NCBI GenBank assembly: GCA_037975125.1
Contig: CM075858.1
Location: forward strand, 63,617,640 to 63,681,639
Direction: 5' to 3'
Length of the DNA: 64,000 bases
DNA from: Latrodectus hesperus
Taxonomy: Eukaryota > Arthropoda > Arachnida > Araneae > Theridiidae
The position numbers were made by a program, and so were the translations under genes. Positions 1 to 9,930 of the stretch are shown here, piece after piece. A model generated the notes under the pieces. The model did no database searches and was not told the DNA's origin. It saw only the letters and a program-made list of their open reading frames with translations. Position 1 is the first letter of the stretch. Each line of letters starts with the position of its first letter.

Positions 1-410
1 ATTAAACGTATCTTCTGCCTAAAGCATCTAAGAATTTCAGAGGCAATCCTCGCTGATGATAGGCAGATCATACTTTTAGCGTGGGTTTGACCAGGAGTGT
101 TGAGCCAAGCTTCATACATCTTCCGTTTTTCCCATCTAAGAACATTGGTTTTTGCGGTCTTCAAATTGATCCCACAGAAAGGTTCTGGACCAATGGGAAC
201 AAAAGACGATCCTTGTTTAGCAAGCTCATCAGCCCTTTCATTACCTTCGATACCTTTGTGCCCTGGCACTCATACAAGGATCACCTTGTTTCTAGTTGCC
301 AGTTCTGTAAGAAGGTTTTTACATTCCAAAATCATTTTAGATTTGATTTCGAAAGAACTGAGCGCTTTAAAAGCGGCTTAACTGTCACTAAAAATGAGAA
401 TCCGCTTACC
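1..410 (-). pseudogene. Decayed RNase H domain of a non-LTR retrotransposon, cut by window edge
   Basis: Read on the minus strand from about 410 down to 1, one frame gives a clear RNase HI-type domain as found at the C-terminus of Jockey/I/R1-like LINE polyproteins. It starts with the motif RILIFSDSxAA, where the x is a stop (TAA, complement of 378-380) replacing the usual Gln. It continues through a helix-rich stretch to VPGHKGIEGNERADELAKQG, the signature HxGIxGNExAD block with catalytic His and Asp. A second stop (complement of 270-272) stands where Trp normally precedes VPGH. The frame then stays open to the window edge, through residues resembling the linker after RNase H. Reverse transcriptase and endonuclease regions are absent: directly upstream lies a SINE (411-780). 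With two nonsense changes the copy cannot make the protein. The family assignment is secure; the exact clade is not. Confidence 0.88.
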
Positions 411-780
411 AATGTTGTTACTTATGACTCTTGGACAATCTAGCAGAAGGATATACAAAATTAAGTCAGAAGGGTGTGACTTTCATTTAATCAGAGCACC
501 ACGAAGATGAAAGTACGGCTTTGCTCTAAGACTCCTCCGATAGATGGCACCACCAGAGGATCCGCATTTTCAATTTTGACTTTAATCTGGAGGGGGAAGA
601 AATTTCTCCAGACCATTACACTCATGGTAACTGAGGACCAACCATAGGACTTTCGATTCTACAGGTTTAACGTGCTCGTAACCGCACGTACTCAGTGGGT
701 TTTTAACGGCATTGACAATCGAACACTGCCCTTCCGGACGAAGGACTGATGCCATAGCCCCTAAGTTACCATGCCCTCAG
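411..780 (-). mobile_element. tRNA-derived SINE, family A, copy 1
   Basis: On the minus strand this begins with a tRNA-like head: an A-box-like TGGTAACTTAGGGG near 772-759 and a B-box-like TGTTCGATTGTC near 723-712. A long unique body follows and ends near 411 in CATAAGTAACAACA. The body aligns almost end to end with the plus-strand element at 57838-58217. Shared blocks include TCTGGAGAAATTT, CTCCAGATTAAAGTCAAAA, GGATCCTCTGGT and TGCCATCTATCGGAG. The two copies support each other as one SINE family. The 3' end abuts the first codons of the RNase H relic, so this copy probably inserted into the LINE sequence, although the LINE part beyond the SINE cannot be seen. No clear target duplication was found. 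Confidence 0.82.
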
Positions 781-1789
781 TACGAAAAGGGCAAGAATTT
801 CCTCTTAAAGATGTTCCCGATTTCTTATCCTTTCTTAATGTATGAAGGAATTCATTTTATCAAATTGAAGACAAAATTATTAATATATAATTTTGTTCGG
901 CCACTTGAGGAAGATATTTGCTCTGGCACTTATTTACTTCACATGTTCAAATATTATTAAATTGCTAATGATAATAAAGCAGCTTCTTACAAAGCGTGAC
1001 ACTTTCGCAAATGCTTTACGATAGGCAGACATGAATTCCTTTAGATATGTATTCAGATATATATAAGATCTGCTGTCACGTAAAAAACTGCTGGTAATTT
1101 TTCCCATATTTTTTTATATATATGTAACTAGATACAGATGGATAGATAGATATATCCCAATGTATGTATATATGTGTGTGTGTTCCAACTAAAACTTTGA
1201 GCATAATTAAAATATAATTCAAATTTAACTAAATAAAACTTTTGTTTTCCTTGATTTCAAGTAATATTTATCATAAAGCTTGAAATATTTGTTGCATTAA
1301 TTTAAAAAAAAACTGCTGTTTAAAATTTTTTTTCAAATTTTTCATTTATATTTAAATTAATATATTATATTTACGCCTTATAACTTATTATGCTTTTATT
1401 TTTCTTAGGTATTATCTTCTTTCGAGAACTTATTAAGTGATTTTTGCACGTTGGAAATGAGGAAAAAATTTACTTTTTATTAAAATTTCGCTTTATGCTA
1501 AAAAAAAAATTCAACCGTTGACAAACTAGTTAAATAAAGTAATTCTCGAACCACATCTCGGATGAAAAGCTTGTAAAGTAGGGCATGTGTACGTGCAATT
1601 AAAAGAAGATTGGACAAAACGAGGAATTAAATCTATTATATTCACTATTTTACTAACATTTCCTGTTATTTCTGTTTAAAAGCTTGAGAGTGAATACAGC
1701 AATTTCACTAAAGGTAAATTTTTTTTCCTAAGAAAAAAAAATCTCATTTTTTCAATGCCCCTTGGTTTTAAATGGGAAAGACTGAAAAA
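781..1789. other. AT-rich DNA, no gene seen
   Basis: Low-complexity AT-rich sequence with short homopolymers. A small mixed microsatellite (TA, GATA and TG units) lies at about 1110-1182. No coding signal was seen. Confidence 0.6.
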
Positions 1790-2830
1790 AAAATGGAGCA
1801 TGCTCTTAAGTTTATATCTACTCACTCCTTTGGCCCTTGCTTTTAAGACAGATTAGTTCGTATTTAGAACAGAGGTGCCACAAAGATAAGGAACTTTCCT
1901 TTCTCATTCGCTGCACCCATCCCCAACTCACGCGCGTAATTCTTTTTTAAACTTTAACGTGTTAGGAAATTTAAAAAAAAATTCGAATTCCACCCACCCC
2001 GTGTGTCTCTCTCGGCATCGTTTTTTTCTCGTTAGCCGCTCGTCTTCTTAATTTTTTTCCACCCTCTTCCACTAAATTCTAATCCTGAAATGTTCAAAAG
2101 TGTTACAAAAGAGCTAAAAGAAAAAGATCTGAAGGGAAAAAAATTTCCTAGTCTTTCATAGGTATTTTTTTCAACTTTATTCTCAACCCGCCCCTTTTCT
2201 AATTTCATCGTTGTCTCCACACTTTATGTATTCCTTTAATTTTCCGGATTTTTTTTTTGTTATACTTTATTATTATTTCACTTTGAAAAAGAAGAAGCCG
2301 TAATGATTCAATTTTTTTTAATATATATATTTCTTTTCTTTTTTTTTTTTTTACCTTTTGCTCTCCCCTTTTTTACTTCCTTCAATTCATTCCTTTACTT
2401 AAAAAATGTAAGAAAAATTTTTTTATAAATAAAAAAAGGCTTTCGCTCTCCGCGTTTTTCGGTGTAAGAGAAAAGTAAGCAACAATAACAAAGACTACGA
2501 TAAGGCACATTTATGAAAAAATAATATCCACCGTGAGTGAGAGAGAAAGATGTGGTGGGTAGGGAAAAAAAGGGAAAAAAACGGGAGGGTAGTAGGGGAA
2601 AAAAAAGAGTAGAATCTTTGAGGCGCGGGAGTCTGGTACAAAGAGGTTGTTTGCGTTTCAAAAGAATAAAGGAGCTTATCTAGGAGATTGGAGGACGCAA
2701 GAAGGGATAAAATATTAATTTTGGGAGAATGAGGGAGCTTATCGTTTAAATATTGATTCGTTGCGAATAAAAAAAGGGGGAAATGTGGCGACTAGTAAAG
2801 GCGATAATTAAGTGTAAAGCAAAAATATTC
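1790..2830. other. GC-richer island with polypurine tracts, candidate regulatory DNA
   Basis: Base composition and complexity rise here compared with both flanks. It holds a CACGCGCG block near 1930 and pyrimidine runs at 2290-2390. A nearly pure polypurine stretch at 2533-2612 includes GAGTGAGAGAGAAAG, which resembles GAGA-factor sites. Two short open frames (2032-2220 and 2395-2661, minus) are rich in Phe, Ser and Lys because they cross these runs, so I do not call them genes. The regulatory reading is inference from composition only. Confidence 0.3.
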
Positions 2831-5498
2831 ATCTCAGCCATTGAAAAATATTTTAAATGCTTTTGTTGACATCACTTTATTGCGCGGGGAAAAAATTTCA
2901 TGCTTGAATTCGAGTTGCCATTTTTTTCCCTTTTCATACCAATTCATAGGGAATTTGATATTCGGGGATCTAATGGAGTAAAAAAAAGTTCCTTTTCTTT
3001 CTTTTATGAGCGATCAGTTTGAGATTCGAAACACTTGTAAAAGTTATCAATTTTCTTTTTCATATTAGCAAGTGAAATCATTGATTATGATGTAAAGTTG
3101 AATATGTTTGCTTTTATAAATACAAATTCTTCCTCTATTGGTATTTTGCGTTAATTTTTTTTATTCTATATATTCGATGCGAATCTAAATGTGTGTTTTT
3201 GTTATATTTTTAAAACTTAAAATGTTCGCTTAGCAAAAATATTGTTTTTAATCCTGATAAGACAGCCTTTAAAAAGAAATTATAATGCTAATAAAATTAA
3301 CTGAAAATTTAAAGAGAATATAAATTATAAAGCTTTTATTCATATATTATAAAATACTTTTTCTTGTATAGTTAAAATACAGTGCAAAAGTGCATTATGT
3401 TATATAAAATGCTTTTTGATGTACTATATTATATATAAAATTACTTTTTGCAAAAAAAAAAAAATTTACCTTTTGAATTTATCAATTGTATTTAAGATTA
3501 GAGCATTAATATTGTTCCTATATCTTTAAGTCCAACCTCAATAGGCGACACCAAATCAGTAATTAATTAATGTATTTTTTCCTAAGTTTATATATTTTAG
3601 AATTTAAATAATGGTTTTTAATCCTCTGCGGTGTATCAAAAAATTTGTATTTCTCTTGATATTTAATGTAGACCTTTCTAAGTAGGTTCCCACTTTAAGA
3701 CTATGTCTTGCATGCATTTAGTTTCATATGTATACGAAAAATACTAAATATAAAGTTTAACATAAATATACGCATTTCATTGAAGCGCAAATCGCTAAAT
3801 ACGTATAAAATAAACCTGTTCCGTCAAAAAATATTTAACGAAAAAAGTAAAGCTAGGAAGAGATTTCAATAAAAAATTGACTTAACTTTTATCGGTTGAT
3901 ATGATAAATGTTCGTTAAAACTTAAACTTTTTTAAATGAACAATTCTGCTATAAAACTAAAATTAATTTTTCAAATTTTAATCATTATTTTTTGTAAAAA
4001 AGGCAAGATATTAATAAATATCAATATAAATTACGAGTTTTAACTATGATAAATTTAACGATTTTATTTATTCTTTATAATTTTTTTATAAATATAGACA
4101 TTTAAATTCAATACATTAGACGAGGTACTTTAACAAAATTTTTAAACATAAATTGTCAATTTTTATTGAAAAGAGGAGTTTGCGATAAAAATTCAAATTA
4201 TCAATCTTTTCCAATTTCACTGTGAAAATTACACAAAAAAGCAATCATTTTAATTTTATCCCCACTTTTATTATTTTTATTTTGACATTTTTTCCCTGAC
4301 ATATTAATAAAAAGTTATCGCAATTTAAGATTCTTAAAGCGTTTAATTGAAAATTATCAGTTTCCAAATGAAAGCGAGCGTGCCGCCATCTGCAGGTGAC
4401 ATTTGTAAATGCTCCATCATTTCCTTTATAAGAATCTGAACTAGTCTGGTGCATTATTGATAAGAATAAAATTTCCTTTAAGTTGTCAATTGGAAAAAAT
4501 ATAAGAGAGTGAAAGTCACTGTAAGATATATGATAAAGTGAAAAGTTTGATGTGAATGAATTATTCTTCAGTCAGTTTTATAAAAATATTTTTGCAAAGA
4601 TTTCTTTTATGGCTTATTTTTTGTTATATAATTTGAACAATTTCATTTAATAAAACCAATTCACTAATAAAAGCTCCAAAAACAAAAATGTTAAAATCTA
4701 AAATTTAGTTTTAAAAATTCTTAGTGAAAATTTTGTTTTATTTTACTATTAGGGAAAATTTTAAAATCTGAATTTTTTATTATTAATTGCAAAAAGTAAT
4801 AAAAACTAAAAAGAGTGTGTAATAGTTTACAAATTACATAAAAAAATTACAAAATACAAAATAGATACATAAAAACAATGATTTTCAATTCAAGATAAAC
4901 TACCGGTTTTTTTTAAATTTGGCCATTATAAAATTTGCGAATTTATAGTGATAAAATAAACGTACGAGATTAATATTGCTGCATGACACAATGACTAAAT
5001 TATTGGTACTTATTTTTAATAGATGCAATCACATAAATTCAAGTTTTGTTTGATGTCATTAATTTGGTAGTTTTTTTTTATTTTTTGTAATATCCAATAT
5101 TTGGAGTTATGATAAGGTAAAATTTATTACGATATAATTTTATTAAAATTTATCAATAATATTTTTAAAAAATTGAGTGTTTAAAATATTAAAAACATCG
5201 AAAAACTTACTCACAAAACATTAATTACTGCCAAACAGAAATTTTCAGATCTCAAATCAATGAACTTATTTAACATTCTTTAGAAAGATGTTTATAAAAT
5301 ATAACATTATTAATAAAAACTACTGATCCTGAAGATAAACATTATCATGACAGTCATGATCCTATTGTACCTTCAGCGTTTGCCATCAACCATATTCCAA
5401 CATTATACGCACGACTCCACACGTGACCGATCATGTTCTTCACCCATCACATTCAATTTCTTTCTTAGCCTGCTTGTTCTCTCAATCTAACATTGGCC
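2831..5498. other. AT-rich DNA, no gene seen
   Basis: Long AT-rich stretch without a recognisable element. A CCGCCAT motif followed by CTGCAGGTG occurs at 4383-4396. A 17-bp palindrome (two 8-bp arms around one A) lies at 5344-5360. From about 5360 the sequence becomes less AT-rich as it approaches the inverted-repeat element. Confidence 0.6.
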
Positions 5499-6640
5499 TG
5501 GTATATGCCACCCACTGCTACACCTGATCAACTTTGGCAATATGTGGAAGTCGCTTTTTGATTCTATTCGAGGCATGTGGCAGTGATTATAGCCAACTAT
5601 AGCGGCTACACTAACTGCTGACTTTGTCATCATCTATACTTCACAAAAGGCTGTGATTTTTATTATTTGGTTTTTACGTACGATATGTAAAAAGCAAATA
5701 ATTAAAATCACAACCTCTTGTGAAATATAGATGATGACATAATGAACATTTAGTGTAGCAGCCACTATAGTTGGATATGCTCACTGCCACATGCCTCTGC
5801 TAGAATCAAAAAGGCTTTAAATATATCCTTCGGGTACAGTAGTCCAAGAGACTTTCAGATATTACCAAAGTTGATCGGGTGTAGCCGCTATAGTTGCCTG
5901 TAACCACTGCCACATGCCTCTGCTAGAATCAAAAAGGCTTTAAATATATCCTTCGGGTACAGTAGTCCAAGAGACTTTCAGATATTACCAAAGTTGATCG
6001 GGTGTAGCCACTATAGTTGGTTGTAACCACTGCCACATGCCTCTGCTAGAATCAAAAAGGCTTTAAATATATCCTTCGGGTACAGTAGTCCAAGAGACTT
6101 TCAGATATTAACAAAGTTGATCGGGTGTAGCCGCTATAGTTGGCTGTAACCACTGCCACATGCCTATGCTAGAATCAAAAAGGCTTTAAATATATCCTTC
6201 GGGTACAGTAGTCCAAGAGACTTTCAGATATTACCAAAGTTGATCGGGTGTAGCCGCTATAGTTGGCTGTAACCACTGCCACATGCCTCTGCTAGAATCA
6301 AAAGGCTTTAAATATATCCTTCGGGTACAGTAGTCCAAGAGACTTTCAGATATTACCAAAGTTGATCGGGTGTAGCCGCTATAGTTGGTTGTAACCACTG
6401 CCACATGCCTCTGCTAGAATCAAAAAGGCTTTAAATATATCCTTCGGGTACAGTAGTCCAAGAGACTTTCAGATATTACCAAAGTTGATCGGGTGTAGCC
6501 GCTATAGTTGGCTGTAACCACTGCCACATGCCTCTGCTAGAATCAAAAAGGCTTTAAATATATCCTTCGGGTACAGTAGTCCATGAGACTTTCAGATATT
6601 ACCAAAGTTGATCGGGCGTAGCACCGCGGGGTATATACCA
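5499..6640. mobile_element. Foldback-like DNA element with one tandemly expanded inverted arm
   Basis: The ends are inverted copies: TGGTATATGCCACCCACTGC at 5499-5518, and the complement at 6640-6619 (TGGTATATACCCCGCGGTGC). Both continue into GATCAACTTTGG. The whole left arm (5499 to about 5685) is complementary to the right arm from about 5686 outward, with the centre around 5684-5688 in a short TTTTTACGTAC spacer. The left arm lacks about 35-40 bp (the part with TATATCCTTCGGG) that the right arm has. In the right arm a 123-bp segment is tandemly repeated about seven times before the outer end. Long inverted arms with internal tandem repeats are typical of Foldback elements. No transposase is encoded and no convincing target duplication was seen, so it would be non-autonomous. 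Confidence 0.75.
5782..6619 (+). repeat. 123-bp tandem repeat, about seven copies
   Basis: The anchor CACTGCCACATGCCT starts at 5782, 5905, 6028, 6151, 6274, 6396 and 6519, giving periods of 123, 123, 123, 123, 122 and 123. The single 122 comes from one A lost in an A run. Copies are nearly identical apart from a few substitutions, such as CCGCTATAG versus CCACTATAG, so the array is young compared with the other arrays in the window. The last copy ends at the outer terminal repeat. It lies wholly inside the foldback-like element. Confidence 0.93.
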
Positions 6641-6719
6641 CGACAATTTTTATGCAAGCAGGGATCACAATTTTTATTATGTTATCAATCAAATAAAAAT
6701 GGCTTCTATATTTTTAGTC

Positions 6720-7190
6720 TTTCGTGGTGTTGCAATTTAAATGGCCAGTAGTGAATAATATTTCTTTTTTATATTATGGAAATTTGAAACGACAATGTAT
6801 ACATTTCTATTTCAGAAATCTTACTAATAAATTTTTTCCTGTTCTTAAAGATACTTTCTTTGGAAAAACGAAAGACGAAAATATCATCTGTGACACAATA
6901 CAATTTAAATTCCTTTCAGAAGCTTGCCATGAAATACAGCAATGAGGTATATAAATAAGGAATTAAATTGTTATTATGCATAGTTTAACAATCTAATCGT
7001 AACAGCATCTAGCAGTTGACAAATTTCAGTGGAAATATATTTTTTCTCTTTCATACGATATGGAAATTTGACGTCGATAACGAAACGTAAACATTTCTCT
7101 TTCAGAAACTTTACAAGCAAATTTTTCCTACTCCCAAAGATACTTTCGGAGTTTCGGAAATAAACAAAGGACGCAAATCAAATCAAATCG
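6720..7190 (+). repeat. Diverged direct duplication, offset about 284 bp
   Basis: The block from 6777 (TATGGAAATTTGA, then ATTTCAGAAA, then AAAGATACTTTC) recurs from about 7060 with the same order of blocks and moderate divergence. A 73-codon open frame in copy 1 (6724-6945) is not kept in copy 2 and resembles nothing I know. The duplication starts close to the right end of the foldback-like element. Which kind of repeat it is remains unknown. Confidence 0.6.
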
Positions 7191-7740
7191 AGGATATTGA
7201 AAGCCATCCTGGAGTAGACCAAGTTTTCTCAGACAATTATAGCTTCAGAAGAAAAGAATTGCGTTCAGTGTTGACGTAAAATGTCTAAAATAAATAAACA
7301 AAGGGAAACACTGAGAAAATGGTCTTTTGCTTAGGTATCTAACGCTGGCGCATATTTTCCGAGATGTTGACCGGTATTTTTCGAACTGTCTTATCTCGAC
7401 AACGTTGAAATCTTTGGGAGATCTCTAGAGACATTTCGAAGAAAACAAAGAAGCTGCAAAAAAGGAAACATGCGAAGAGAGAAGGGGGAGGGAATCTTGA
7501 AGATGAAACGATTCCGAAGAAAGGGACCGTCCGGGGACATCCATGAGCAAATCTACGCGTCAGAGGCAGTTCCCATGGAAACGAATCGGTCTCTCTCATC
7601 CCTTTTTCTGCTTTTCATTCTCTTAACCCCAAGAGTATGGTTTGTCCACAGTTTTATTTGACGAACACTGCCAATGTCCTCCGTTTCACTGTGCAAACTC
7701 GCCAACCGCTATTGGAAAAGGAAGGTAACGGAGAGTTTAT
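7191..7740. other. GC-richer island, candidate regulatory DNA
   Basis: Complex sequence of moderate GC between AT-rich flanks. It includes GGACCGTCCGGGGACATCC near 7526 and the palindrome GAGATCTC near 7420. Overlapping open frames on both strands (7339-7599 minus, 7470-7661 plus) show no domain. They look like a by-product of the local drop in stop codons, not of coding. Confidence 0.3.
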
Positions 7741-7836
7741 GTTATGGTCAATTGTGCATTTTCCCTCTTTGTTTGGATGAAAGAACAGGAAAATAGTTTG
7801 AAAATCTATAGTGGGAAATTTTTAGTTTTTTTTACA

Positions 7837-7839
<3 letters not shown>

Positions 7840-7925
<86 letters not shown>
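7840..7925. repeat. (TA)n microsatellite, about 43 units
   Basis: Uninterrupted TA dinucleotide run. An open frame across it encodes only alternating Ile and Tyr and is not a gene. Confidence 0.97.
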
Positions 7926-7928
<3 letters not shown>

Positions 7929-9169
7929 TGATAAAAAAACTATTTAAAATATATATGTATGACATTCGCTACATGCTTTTATTAAATTATTTATTTTTTG
8001 ATGAATATATAGAAGAAGAAAAACAGTAGTTTGAGTGATAAAATTTATAATTTTACCAATATATAAAAACTTATAGAGTTTTATATGGAATAAGCTTGAA
8101 TTTTATTAAATGGAAAGAAGTTTTAATTTAGTTATTTCAGCAAGTACTAATTATTTTTACAACTGCAAATGTGAAAAGAGTTGTATGCCTATTGTTTTGT
8201 TACAAGTTTTTTTATACTACTGATAATGAGTATGCCATAAATTCAACTAGCCATGAAAGATTTTTACTGACATTTTTCTAAGATTTTTAATTTTTGCAAC
8301 TTTTTTCTTTGGCAGCTACTATTATTGTATTATAATTGCAATTCAGTTTTCTCCTTTATATTGGAATTATGAATAATGAAGCTGATACTTTTTTTTAGTC
8401 TAAGATATAATTTATTTAGTAAATCCTGGTTCGAGGCTTTTGCATAGATCATACTTTCTTTCAATATACTAATTTTATCTTATCTTTCAGTATTCTAATT
8501 AAATCTTAAGGAATAAAATATTAGATTATGGAGCAACTATATTAATGCGTTTGATGTTCAAGCCACTTAGAGAACAATTTACTGTTCTCAAAGTGGCTTA
8601 ATATAGAGGGAAAAGAATTTTTACTACAGAAGTTTCATCGATAAAAATATTATATATTTGATCAACTGGTATCACAAAATCCTTCTTCTGTTTAACCGAT
8701 TACCACAATAATAAATATATAGATTTGATCACTTAAAATCTGCGCTATTTAGGTTTTTGATAATTCAAATAGATCATAAACTTAATCAAGATACAAAACA
8801 ATGCCCTTTAAAGCATTTGTAGAATGTTTACGTATTATAAATAAATAGTTTTTCTGTTCTCATTGAAAAATACGCGTTCTGACTTTATGTTACTTTAAAC
8901 ATATATATTTTGTGTTAAATTAATAAAAAAGATTAAGTGGAGCGGATACCTAAAACATTTCTCTTTATATTTGTATGATGTTGGTGTTTGAGGTATATTT
9001 ATTTGGTAAAGATTAGAAATTTTCCATTTATAAATCTATCCTAGAAAAAGTTCAATTACTTACTCCCTGAAGATTCATTATGTTCAGAAGTTAATCTCTT
9101 GAAATAAATTTATTTTCAGTACTTATTAGTAAAAGTAACATTTTCTTATCTTAACGTTTCGCAATTGAT
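7926..9169. other. AT-rich DNA, no gene seen
   Basis: AT-rich sequence with no coding signal. The one notable structure is the hairpin at 8560-8599, listed separately. Confidence 0.6.
8560..8599. other. Strong inverted repeat (16-position stem, 8-nt loop)
   Basis: The arms 8560-8575 and 8584-8599 pair at 15 of 16 positions, with one A-A mismatch (8569/8590) and an 8-nt loop. The stem contains GCCACTT and GAGAAC paired with GTTCTC and AAGTGGC, so it is not just an AT palindrome. It could be a terminal-repeat relic or a structured RNA. The arms are short and the loop tight for a normal microRNA precursor. Confidence 0.6.
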
Positions 9170-9930
9170 CGCATACTTCCAATCACTTCATCAATCCCAA
9201 GTTCCCATTCCCTTAACACCAACTTATATCGACAAGGAACTAAAACATCACCGTAAGCTCCTTATTTTTATAAGAGGCTTGAAAATATGCAAAACACCTC
9301 CTCTTCCTTGCTAAAAATATTTCACTAGACGTGTCAACTTTCTTTCTTTTTTGATTTAACAAAATAAGCGAATAGGAAAAAAAACGCATTTTCGAGCGTC
9401 TCGTAACTAAGGAAGAAATCTGACTAATAGGATTCTGAATCTGTCTTTTCTGATTACGGGTAAATGCCTTTCATCGAGACAAACAATTAGGAATAGAGGG
9501 TCCTCATTTTTTATTCAATAATAATTCTCTGCATTTTTTTTTGCCTTTTTCCCTTTCCTTATCCTTGTTATGTTTTTCATCCCTGGAGTCCCAATTTTCT
9601 AGGTGACAGGATTCAAGGCGTCTGATAAGATTATCATTTGCGAAGTGCTAAAGAAACGCTAACAACATTACTTCTTCTTCCTCTCTCGTTAAAGATTTAA
9701 CATTTCGCGCCTTTCTTGATTTACTAGGAAGCCATTACCCTGATGTTAAAACCACCCTCTCAGATTGGTCATGTGGACTTTGCGCCGCCATTTGTGGTCT
9801 TCTTGAAAAGTGCTGCCACCTTTTATGGAATTTTTTCCCAGATGTTATCTTTCAGACACGATGACTCTTGTTGCTTAATGACTCAAATGCTCTGGAAATT
9901 GCCTAACAAGCACACGTTTTGGAAAAAATG
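9170..9930. other. GC-richer island with CCGCCAT motif
   Basis: Higher-complexity segment. It contains a GCGCCGCCATTTGTGG block at about 9782-9797 (YY1/Pho-like core), a CCCAAGTTCCCATTCCC block near 9197 and several pyrimidine runs. A 62-codon frame (9743-9931) resembles nothing known. The regulatory role is inferred from composition and motif only. Confidence 0.3.

Noticed and set aside
81..443. 120-codon plus-strand frame at the left edge
   Set aside because: It is antisense to the clearly recognisable RNase H relic; the minus strand explains the sequence.
712..960. 82-codon plus-strand frame
   Set aside because: Its first part is antisense to the SINE head and the rest is AT-rich DNA; no domain.
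7744..7947. Open frame across the TA run (and similar at 14548-14802, 47021-47218, 57277-57498)
   Set aside because: Encodes only alternating Ile and Tyr from the dinucleotide repeat; no start context or domain.
8560..8599. A microRNA precursor
   Set aside because: Stem too short for a normal precursor; kept only as a hairpin.
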